NCBI GenBank assembly: GCA_902775475.1 | Contig: CACYME010000008.1 | Span: forward strand, 1 to 64,000 | From: an uncultured Prevotellaceae bacterium | Lineage (GTDB): Bacteria > Bacteroidota > Bacteroidia > Bacteroidales > Bacteroidaceae | Direction of reading: 5' to 3' | DNA length: 64,000 bases | Shown: one piece after another, positions 33,229 through 40,528 of the stretch | Position numbering within the stretch: position 1 is the stretch's first letter | Layout: each line of letters begins with the position of its first letter | Program-made: the position numbers and the translations under genes | The notes under the pieces: model-generated | What the model saw: the letters and a program-made list of their open reading frames with translations, nothing else | Told to the model about the DNA's origin: nothing | Database searches by the model: none

Positions 33229-33776
33229 AGACCGTCAGCATCATCCTGCTCTGCCTGCTGGCAGGCATCAGCATGCAAGCCCAGCAAAGTCAGAAAGCCT
33301 CCGACCGCGTGGCCGAGATTCGACGCCTCTATGCCGAGGCGAAAGAGCTGATGGCTGGGCAACACGTGGAGGAGAACGCCAACTACGAGATGACCGTCTC
33401 GTCGAACCACGTCATCCCAGCGCTGGGGCCCGTCAACGAAACCATACACTACTACTTCGGCCTCGACGATGAAAAGTTCGAGGAGGACCTCACGCTGGAG
33501 TACCGCCCCTACTTCATCACACGCAGCTATCAGCTGGGGCCGCGACAGTACTACGAAGAGTATCTCTTCGACCGAAAGACACGGAAGCTCACCTTCTTTT
33601 TCCGCACCAACGACACCTACGAGGGCGACAAGGCCGAAGCGCGCTACTACTGGGGGAAAGACGGCCAAGAGGTGATGCACCAGACGACCAAGGGCGACGA
33701 CCCTGCCAGCGAAGGCGAAGCAACAATGCAGGCCGAAAGAATGCAGCAAGCATTCCAGCTGCTGGTCAGCAATTGA
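33225..33776 (+). CDS. Secreted protein of unknown function
   Basis: This 183-aa protein has a signal peptide (about 1-20, ending MQAQ). The mature part has an N-terminal helix (ASDRVAEIRRLYAEAKELMA) and a beta-rich remainder, for example YRPYFITRSYQLGPRQYYEE. No known domain was recognised. It is the last gene of the operon after the NagX-like acetyltransferase and lipoprotein, followed by a terminator at 33801-33837. Confidence 0.7.
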   Translation: MKTVSIILLCLLAGISMQAQQSQKASDRVAEIRRLYAEAKELMAGQHVEENANYEMTVSSNHVIPALGPVNETIHYYFGLDDEKFEEDLTLEYRPYFITRSYQLGPRQYYEEYLFDRKTRKLTFFFRTNDTYEGDKAEARYYWGKDGQEVMHQTTKGDDPASEGEATMQAERMQQAFQLLVSN

Positions 33777-33800
33777 GCGTGGGGAAATATTAAATAAACT

Positions 33801-33837
33801 AAAAAACGAGGCAACCGATTGTTGTCTCGTTTTTTTT
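33801..33837 (+). terminator. Rho-independent terminator
   Basis: AACGAGGCAAC pairs with GTTGTCTCGTT (one mismatch) and is followed by eight T. It closes the NagX-like operon. Confidence 0.88.
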
Positions 33838-33840
33838 GTT

Positions 33841-33848
33841 TAACTTTG
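33841..33848 (+). promoter_or_regulatory. -7 promoter element (TAACTTTG) for aldA
   Basis: It lies directly after the preceding terminator and 46 bases before the ATG at 33895. Confidence 0.6.
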
Positions 33849-33894
33849 TCGTCGATTTGAAACTAATTTACCCTAAAACAAAAACTACACACGT

Positions 33895-35337
33895 ATGAAA
33901 GACCTTAAGATGTACATCAACGGCCAGTTCTGCGAGAGCTCGAACGGCCAGTGGATTGAAGTGTTGAACCCCTCGACGGAGGAAGTCATCTCGCGTCAGC
34001 CCGAAGGCACCATCGAAGACGTGAACCGCGCCCTCGACGCCGCACGCGCTGCACAGAAAGCCTGGGCCAAGACGCCCGCCATTGAGCGTGCCCAGTATCT
34101 GCTGAAGATTGCCGCTGGCATCAAGGCCCGCGAGCAGGAGTTCACCGAGATAATCATGCGCGAACAGGGCAAGACCCGCAACTGGGCCAGCATCGAGGTG
34201 GGGGCTACCATCGCCTACTTCGAGTACATGGCCACCTTCGCCCGCCACATCGAAGGCGAGATCATCCCCAGCGACCGTCCCAACGAGACCATCCTGCTCA
34301 CGAAGAAGCCCATCGGCGTGGTGGCTGGCATCCTGCCCTGGAACTTCCCCTTCTTCCTCATCGCCCGCAAGGCCGGTGCCGCCCTCATCGCTGGCTGCAC
34401 CATCGTCATCAAGCCCTCGCAGCTGACGCCCGAGAACTGCACCGAGTTTGCCAAGGTGGTCGACGAGGTGGGCCTGCCCGCAGGCGTCATCAACATCGTC
34501 ACGGGCAAGGGTAGCGTCATCGGCAACGAGATGGCTGGAAGCCCGAAGATTGACATCGTGAGCGTGACGGGCAGCGTGGGCGCCGGCGAGAGCATCATGG
34601 CTGCCGCCTCGAAGAACATCACCAAGGTGAGCCTTGAGCTGGGCGGAAAGGCTCCTGCCATCGTCATGAAGGACGCCGACCTGGAGCGCGCTGCCCAGTG
34701 GATTGTTGACAGCCGCATCGGCAACAACGGTCAGATCTGCAACAACGCCGAGCGCGTCTACGTGCAGAAGGAGGTGAAGGAAGCCTTCACCAAGATTCTG
34801 GTGGACAAGATGAAGGCCGTGAAGGTGGGCGACGTCTGCGCCGACGAGACCGTCGACATGGGCCCGCTGGTGGAGGCTCGTGCCTTAGAGAGCGTCACTG
34901 AGAAGGTGGAGCGCGCCATCAAGCAGGGTGCCAAGCTGCTCTGCGGTGGTCACCGCGTGGGCGAAAAGGGCTACTTCTATGCCGCCACCGTGCTCGACGA
35001 CTGCCGTCAGGACATGGACATCATCCACGAGGAGACCTTCGGCCCCGTCATCCCGCTCGTTGAGTTCACCGACATCGACGAGGCCATCAAGTTCGCCAAC
35101 GACTGCGAATACGGTCTGGCCAGCAGCATCTTCACCAAGGACCTGAACGTAGCCGTGAAGGCCTGCCGCGAACTGGAGTTCGGCGAGACCTACATCAACC
35201 GCGAGCACTTCGAGGCCATCCAGGGCTTCCACGCCGGCGTGAAGAAGAGCGGCATCGGCGGTGCCGACGGCAAGCACGGCGTCGACGAGTACCTCGTGAC
35301 CCACGTCACCTACCTTGACACCTACGAGGACATGTAA
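33895..35337 (+). CDS. aldA: NAD-dependent aldehyde dehydrogenase, AldA-type (lactaldehyde/glycolaldehyde)
   Basis: The protein has 480 aa and no signal peptide. It shows the aldehyde dehydrogenase motifs LPWNFPF, ELGGKAP (E248) and the active-site loop NNGQICNNAERVYV (C282). The Cys-context asparagines match E. coli AldA, which oxidises L-lactaldehyde and glycolaldehyde. In Bacteroidota such an enzyme would use lactaldehyde from rhamnose or fucose breakdown, fitting the GH106 and GH29 genes in this window; the kinase/aldolase genes for those sugars are not here. Codons are strongly biased, suggesting high expression. It has its own promoter and terminator, so it is monocistronic. Confidence 0.88.
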   Translation: MKDLKMYINGQFCESSNGQWIEVLNPSTEEVISRQPEGTIEDVNRALDAARAAQKAWAKTPAIERAQYLLKIAAGIKAREQEFTEIIMREQGKTRNWASIEVGATIAYFEYMATFARHIEGEIIPSDRPNETILLTKKPIGVVAGILPWNFPFFLIARKAGAALIAGCTIVIKPSQLTPENCTEFAKVVDEVGLPAGVINIVTGKGSVIGNEMAGSPKIDIVSVTGSVGAGESIMAAASKNITKVSLELGGKAPAIVMKDADLERAAQWIVDSRIGNNGQICNNAERVYVQKEVKEAFTKILVDKMKAVKVGDVCADETVDMGPLVEARALESVTEKVERAIKQGAKLLCGGHRVGEKGYFYAATVLDDCRQDMDIIHEETFGPVIPLVEFTDIDEAIKFANDCEYGLASSIFTKDLNVAVKACRELEFGETYINREHFEAIQGFHAGVKKSGIGGADGKHGVDEYLVTHVTYLDTYEDM

Positions 35338-35369
35338 ACATCACTTACATAGTGACATATACCCATTGA

Positions 35370-35401
35370 ATGAGGGGCGCCCCACTTGGAGCGCCCCTCA
35401 T
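35370..35401 (+). terminator. Terminator after aldA
   Basis: ATGAGGGGCGC (35370-35380) and GCGCCCCTCAT (35391-35401) form a perfect 11-bp stem with a 10-base loop, between convergent genes. The T run is short, so it may also serve the minus-strand gene. Confidence 0.8.
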
Positions 35402-35424
35402 TTGTCTATTCTCATATAGGTGAG

Positions 35425-37095
35425 TTATTTCACGACTTTGACGGTGCGTACCTGACCATCGGCAGTGCGCTTCTGCTGCAGCACGAGGCCCTTGGCATGG
35501 CCGTTCATGATGCGGCGACCCTGTAGGTCGAAGCACTGGCCCTCATCGGCATGCTGGCTAACACTGGCGATGCTCGTGGTGGGGTCGTAATCCTCATCGA
35601 CGAGGTACCACGTAATGGGCGACTCGTTGGTCTGGCCACCACCAGTGTAGATGCTCTTCACGCCAATGCGCTTGATGCCCTCCTCGATGCTATAGAAGAG
35701 TACCATCTCGCCGCCACGCAGGAAGTCGATGTCGTCCTCGAAGTCGTAGGGAACGATGGTCATGTCCTCCTCCAGCCCCTCGTGCCAGTCGGCCAGGAAG
35801 ACGTAAGGCTCCTCGCCCTCGCCGTAGTCGGTGAAGAACTGATAGCTGAGCTTGCTGGTGATGAGCGGCTTGCCATCGACATCAACGGCGGGCACGTCGA
35901 GCTCGGCCAGGGCCATTTCCAATTCGGGGTCGAACTCGAAGTAGAGGAATTCGGGAGCAGCGGGCACGACGGCCACGTCGCTGATGTGGCTCAGCGTCAC
36001 GCCAGAGTAGACTTCGAAAGCGAGCACGTCATCGGGAATGGCGCTGAGCGACACCCACTGCTGGGTAGTCAGCGTTCCCGTCTCTTCGTCCAGTTCGAAC
36101 ACGATTTCGACGGCATCATCAGTCGGTTCCTCATAGCCCACGAGATAGATGGGATAGCCCTCACCCTCAAAGATATAGGTACCGAAGAACTGACCGTTCT
36201 CAAACACGAACTTGTTGCCATCGCGCTTACCCTTGACCCAGGCGCCCGAGATGTAGGGGCAGAGGCCCTGCAGGTAGACGTACTCATCGTCGAAGGCCAC
36301 CTTCACGGTTCTGACGAAAGGCTCCACCTCATACCACTCGTTATCGTCGTTCAAGTCCATGAAGATACCGTCCATCTGGTAGTCCTCAGTCACCAGGTCG
36401 GCAGGCACCTCCACGGTGTCGCTGTCGTCGGTGATGGTGAGCTGCGAGTCGTAGACAGCGAAATAGCGCAGGCCGTCAACGAGCGTGTTCTCGAAGATGT
36501 AGGTCACCACGTCCTGCGTCAGGACGAAGGTGTTCATGTCTTCGTTGTAGTTGAACACGGCATCAGTGGGCTGCCAGCCGCTGTTGCCGCTCTCATCGGT
36601 GCCATAAGTGGCAGGCCAGAAGTAGAGGTCGCGCAGGTCGCCATTGCTGTTATAGACCTGTCCCACGAACTGCATGGGGAAAGTGACGATGGTATGGTCG
36701 TCGTTGAGCGTGCCCTTGATCCATGCCTCGGGCAGGGTGTACATGAATCCCTGCAGATAGACATCGTTGCCGTCGAAGCCAATCTGTATGGGGCGGCTGA
36801 CGGTCTCCCACATTTCCAGCTGGATGGAGCCGTTCAGGCGGAAGCGTGTGGTCTCCAGGTCAGCGGGCGGGGTCACCGGCACATTCTCGGCATCGGCCTT
36901 CAGCACCTGTGCTGCCACGGGCAGAGTCTCACGCTGCATCAACGTGCCGCAGAGCTGTTGCCGGGCTGCCGTCTGTTTCATCAACTGCACTGCCGCAGGA
37001 GTCTGCTGGCCCTGCAGCTTAGTTGCAATTTTGGGCTGAGCGCCCACTGCGACGGCCATCATAGCCGTCAGCATGAATAATGTAAACTTTCTCAT
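35425..37095 (-). CDS. Secreted protein with a duplicated module, unknown function
   Basis: The protein has 556 aa with a signal peptide ending VGAQ. Two related modules are visible: VYLQGFMYTLPEAWIKG near residue 112 and VYLQGLCPYISGAWVKG near residue 275, each after a strand with IQIGFDGND or VKVAFDDEY. The C-terminus (CFDLQGRRIMNGHAKGLVLQ) looks like a type IX sorting tail. The protein is acidic. I do not recognise an enzymatic domain; it may be a surface adhesin or binding protein. It is monocistronic with a minus-strand TATATTTG promoter. Confidence 0.75.
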   Translation of the reverse strand: MRKFTLFMLTAMMAVAVGAQPKIATKLQGQQTPAAVQLMKQTAARQQLCGTLMQRETLPVAAQVLKADAENVPVTPPADLETTRFRLNGSIQLEMWETVSRPIQIGFDGNDVYLQGFMYTLPEAWIKGTLNDDHTIVTFPMQFVGQVYNSNGDLRDLYFWPATYGTDESGNSGWQPTDAVFNYNEDMNTFVLTQDVVTYIFENTLVDGLRYFAVYDSQLTITDDSDTVEVPADLVTEDYQMDGIFMDLNDDNEWYEVEPFVRTVKVAFDDEYVYLQGLCPYISGAWVKGKRDGNKFVFENGQFFGTYIFEGEGYPIYLVGYEEPTDDAVEIVFELDEETGTLTTQQWVSLSAIPDDVLAFEVYSGVTLSHISDVAVVPAAPEFLYFEFDPELEMALAELDVPAVDVDGKPLITSKLSYQFFTDYGEGEEPYVFLADWHEGLEEDMTIVPYDFEDDIDFLRGGEMVLFYSIEEGIKRIGVKSIYTGGGQTNESPITWYLVDEDYDPTTSIASVSQHADEGQCFDLQGRRIMNGHAKGLVLQQKRTADGQVRTVKVVK

Positions 37096-37120
37096 AAGCG
37101 TTAATTAGTTTAAAACGTTG

Positions 37121-37128
37121 CAAATATA
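37121..37128 (-). promoter_or_regulatory. -7 promoter element (TATATTTG, minus strand)
   Basis: It lies 26 bases upstream of the ATG at 37095. Confidence 0.6.
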
Positions 37129-37143
37129 CGCATAAATCCTACA

Positions 37144-39561
37144 TTACGGTATAACACTGTTGGTCTTGTTGCTGTCAGCATCCTTGCTGAACACCACATT
37201 GTCAACGTGGTTGCCCACGTACATAGGCACATAGTCGGCAGTGGCATACCATGCAGGCTTGCCCGGCATGCGGTCGTACAGCACGCGGCCATTGATTTTC
37301 AGGTTCTCGAAGGTGACGTTGCTGACACGGCGGTTGTCGTCGTAGCCGTTGATAAGAGAGAGCATGGCTCCCACTGCGGGACTTTCAATGGGGGAAGCAG
37401 AGGTGTACCTGACGTTTCGGAACAGCACACCATCCACCCCACGGCCAGGTGCAGCACAATACTTCTGGTTGAAGCCTACCTTCACCTGCAGGAGGCAGCC
37501 CTGCAGAATCGGCTCCACGCGGATGTTATCAAAAGTGACGCGGCGCACCAGGTTGTTATCGCCGCAGTTGATGGCCATGCAACCTTGATAATCGACCTGA
37601 GGCTCAGCCTGACAAAGGATGTCGATGTTCTCATAGCGCAGGTTTTCAATGGTGTCGCCACGCTCAGCGTCGCCGTGGATGCCGATGAAGATGGGATGCG
37701 CCACGTCGGCCCAGAGCGTGGCGTTGCGCATGGTGATGTTGCGGGCATTGCCGCTGAATCCTTTGCGGGTGGCGTAGGCCGTGGTGCAGTCGTCGCTGTT
37801 GCGGCAGAACACCCGGTCGAAGAGCACATTGCTCGATGCAAAGATGTTCAGCCCATCGCCCCACCCCGGATGCGAGATGCTGCGCACATCGTGCAGCGTC
37901 ACGCCGTCGCTGCCACCCACCGGGCAGGTGTTCACCACAAGCCCGTCAATGAGCACGTTGCGCGAGCGGTAAACGTGGCAACCCTCGTAGCCATCTTTCG
38001 GTCGGGCGATGCCACGGCCGAGGATGCTCACGTTCTCTGCATCCTCGATGGCGAAGGTGCCCAAAAAGTAGGAGCCTGCCGCAAGATAGACCGTAGTATT
38101 CGACGGCACCTTGATTTGTTCCTCCGTATAAAGCCCTGGCTGATAGTAGCGGAATTCGCGGCCCTCAGCCTTGGCGGTCTTCTCAGCGTCCTCACGGCTG
38201 ACGGCTGGCTTCGAGGTGAAGAGCAGCAGATTGTTGGTGATGTCGCCATCGAACTCTACGCTGACGTTCTCTGGCTGGAAGAGCAGGAACTGCACGGTGG
38301 AGTCGTTTTGCACGTTGGCAATCACGCCGCGGTAGTCGGGGCGTATCCTCGCGGTGGTGAACTTCTTGTTTTTCGTCACCACACGCACAAAGACGTCGCC
38401 TCGGAAGTCGAACACACAGTAAGAGATTTCCGATACGCGATGCCTGCCGCCATCCACAGGAGCATTCACCTTGGCCATGTAGGTGTCAATCTTGGTCCAC
38501 TCCTGACTGCTGCGGGGACGCACATAGACGTCGTAGTCGTGCTTCAACGGAGCACCCTGCGGAGCCGGACTGGTGAACACTTCGTGAAGTCTCACTCCCT
38601 CTTTCACCCCCTTGACGGTAAACTCGTCGGCCTCCATGTTCTTCTTTATCTGCCCTTTCTTCACGGCTTTTGCCTGCAAGTCGAGCAGGCGCTTGGTGTA
38701 GGGCATTTTCAGTCCACATCGTTCCGTGTAGTGATGATAGGCTGTCTGGTAGATGTCGCGGATGCGCCCACGGCCCATGCTACCAGGCTCGGTCCAGTCG
38801 CCGTAGAGGCCAGTACAGTCGGTCCACGTATCAAAGGGAACGTCGTAGCCAAGATTGTAGCGGGCTGTATATTCCAGCCCTTTCAGCAGGCGGTTGTCGA
38901 GGGCACCATAGAGGTCGTCGCCCTGCTGCCAGGCCATTTCGCAGACATCGCACAGGGCCCCCAGTCCCAGCTGCACATGCTGCTGGTCACGTCCCGATTC
39001 CTGGCACTGCCCCATCGGGCTGATGTAGCGGGGCAGCGAGCCGTTGTCCCACGCATGGAGGAAATAGTCAACGGAAGCCTTATAGAGCGCGCTGTCAGCG
39101 AGGCAGATGGCACAAGCCATGCGACAGCGGTTCACGATGGCTCCCCAGTTGCCGTTGGCGTATGGGCTGTCAGCCTCGAAGCGTTCCATGACAGGCAGGA
39201 CGGCACGGCGGAGCATGGCCTTTGCAGCCTCTCCGCCATGAGCAGGCCCCAGATTTGCCATCGCCCTCGCCAGCCAATAGCACTGTATCAGGCAGAGCGG
39301 TGCGTCGTGGCCTTCGATGCGCTGCAACGTCTGGGCGTAGGCATCGATGATGTGCTGTGCCTCGGCGCTATAACCCTGAAGAGCAAGGCTGAGGGCTGCA
39401 TACATGTCGCGCTCGCTGCCTGCCTTGGTACTGGCATACTGCCCGTCGCGGGCTATCACCTCGTAGGGGCCGGCCATCTTGTAATCCCGTGGCGTCTGCG
39501 CCGTCATCAGGGCTGCGACAGTCGTCAGACATAATGCCAATATTGCCTTTCTCATACTCAT
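37144..39561 (-). CDS. Alginate-lyase-like domain fused to a right-handed beta-helix (GH28-type)
   Basis: The protein has 805 aa with a signal peptide (about 1-21); an in-frame ATG two codons in (39555) is also possible. The N-terminal half (about 25-300) is an alpha/alpha-toroid with the family sequence GQCQESGRDQQHVQLGLGAL followed by GDDLYGALDNRLLKGLEYTA, typical of alginate-lyase/PL38-type uronan lyases. The C-terminal half (about 450-790) is a parallel beta-helix with repeated N-x-x-I/V turns and HPGWGDGLNIF, SDDCTTAYATR near the expected catalytic region of GH28 polygalacturonases. The fusion would link uronic-acid backbone cleavage with a second glycosidase or lyase. It lies 8 bases after a dehydropantoate-reductase-like gene. 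Confidence 0.8.
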   Translation of the reverse strand: MSMRKAILALCLTTVAALMTAQTPRDYKMAGPYEVIARDGQYASTKAGSERDMYAALSLALQGYSAEAQHIIDAYAQTLQRIEGHDAPLCLIQCYWLARAMANLGPAHGGEAAKAMLRRAVLPVMERFEADSPYANGNWGAIVNRCRMACAICLADSALYKASVDYFLHAWDNGSLPRYISPMGQCQESGRDQQHVQLGLGALCDVCEMAWQQGDDLYGALDNRLLKGLEYTARYNLGYDVPFDTWTDCTGLYGDWTEPGSMGRGRIRDIYQTAYHHYTERCGLKMPYTKRLLDLQAKAVKKGQIKKNMEADEFTVKGVKEGVRLHEVFTSPAPQGAPLKHDYDVYVRPRSSQEWTKIDTYMAKVNAPVDGGRHRVSEISYCVFDFRGDVFVRVVTKNKKFTTARIRPDYRGVIANVQNDSTVQFLLFQPENVSVEFDGDITNNLLLFTSKPAVSREDAEKTAKAEGREFRYYQPGLYTEEQIKVPSNTTVYLAAGSYFLGTFAIEDAENVSILGRGIARPKDGYEGCHVYRSRNVLIDGLVVNTCPVGGSDGVTLHDVRSISHPGWGDGLNIFASSNVLFDRVFCRNSDDCTTAYATRKGFSGNARNITMRNATLWADVAHPIFIGIHGDAERGDTIENLRYENIDILCQAEPQVDYQGCMAINCGDNNLVRRVTFDNIRVEPILQGCLLQVKVGFNQKYCAAPGRGVDGVLFRNVRYTSASPIESPAVGAMLSLINGYDDNRRVSNVTFENLKINGRVLYDRMPGKPAWYATADYVPMYVGNHVDNVVFSKDADSNKTNSVIP

Positions 39562-39569
39562 TTAGTGAT

Positions 39570-40481
39570 TCAATGGGCCGCCGACTCCAGGAAGCGGAGT
39601 TCGGCTTCCAGCATTTCCAGCTTAGGCATAGGGAAGCCGGCCTGGCGGGCAATGGCGATGGGCCGGCTGTAGAGATAGTCAATTTCCATAGGACGGTGGA
39701 AGTCGTAGTCGAGTCGCATGGAGGGGCTATAGGGTGTCATCTCGTCGGTCATGCTGAGCATGCGGTCGGCAAAGGCCTCGTCGATGTTCTGTACGCCAAG
39801 GTGACGTGCGGCACCGATGACCTCCATCATCTGCTCGCGGATGAGCTGTCGGGTAGCAGGATGGCCGAGCAGGTGGTCGGTCTGCGTGTGCAGGGCTACG
39901 GTCATGCCATTGAAGGGCATGTTCCACACCGCCTTCTTCCAGCGGGCCTCGTGGTACTCCACCAGCCCAGCCTTCACGCCGGCAGCGTTGAAGTCGTCGA
40001 CCACATGCTGCATCAGCGCCTCGTCGCTACAGGAGTAGTTGCCCAGATTGATTTGTCCGTAGCACTGATGGCTGATGCGCCCCGGCTCGGTCTTCGACGA
40101 ACAGATGAAGGCCAGGCCCGCCGCTAACTGAACGCCGGGGAAACGTTGCTGCACATCGTCCTCTATGCCGATGCCGTTCTGGATGAGCACCACGAGTGTC
40201 CGCTCATGGAGCAGCGGCGGCAGCAGGGTGGCAAGCAGGTGGTTGTTGATGCTCTTCAAGCAGACGAGCACCACGTCGCAGACCGGCATGTCGGTCGTGG
40301 AGCGGTAGACGCAGGGGCTGTCCAAATGGAACGACCCGTTGCACGAGTCCACCTGCAGACCGTGCTGACAAACAAAGTCATAATCGCTGTGAAGCAGGAA
40401 GTGCACCTCCTGTCCGCTCTGAGCCAGCCGGGCGCCGTAGTAGCCGCCGATGGCTCCAGTTCCTATTATTCCGTATTTCAT
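39570..40481 (-). CDS. Ketopantoate reductase-like NADPH oxidoreductase (PanE/ApbA family)
   Basis: The protein has 303 aa from the ATG at 40481, the first Met that begins the Rossmann fold (MKYGIIGTGAIGGYYG); codons before it read a non-family sequence. The C-terminal helical domain carries the PanE-type Lys and Asn region (RWKKAVWNMPFNG). PanE reduces ketopantoate in pantothenate synthesis; members also act on other 2-keto acids. It is followed after 8 bases by the lyase/beta-helix fusion, and a TonB-receptor-like gene ends 47 bases upstream, so it may be in one transcript with both. That context is unusual for a pantothenate enzyme. Confidence 0.8.
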   Translation of the reverse strand: MKYGIIGTGAIGGYYGARLAQSGQEVHFLLHSDYDFVCQHGLQVDSCNGSFHLDSPCVYRSTTDMPVCDVVLVCLKSINNHLLATLLPPLLHERTLVVLIQNGIGIEDDVQQRFPGVQLAAGLAFICSSKTEPGRISHQCYGQINLGNYSCSDEALMQHVVDDFNAAGVKAGLVEYHEARWKKAVWNMPFNGMTVALHTQTDHLLGHPATRQLIREQMMEVIGAARHLGVQNIDEAFADRMLSMTDEMTPYSPSMRLDYDFHRPMEIDYLYSRPIAIARQAGFPMPKLEMLEAELRFLESAAH

Positions 40482-40528
40482 AGTTCTTCTAAATGAGGAT
40501 GGGGGAAAATCCGTCGCCACGGCAGTGC

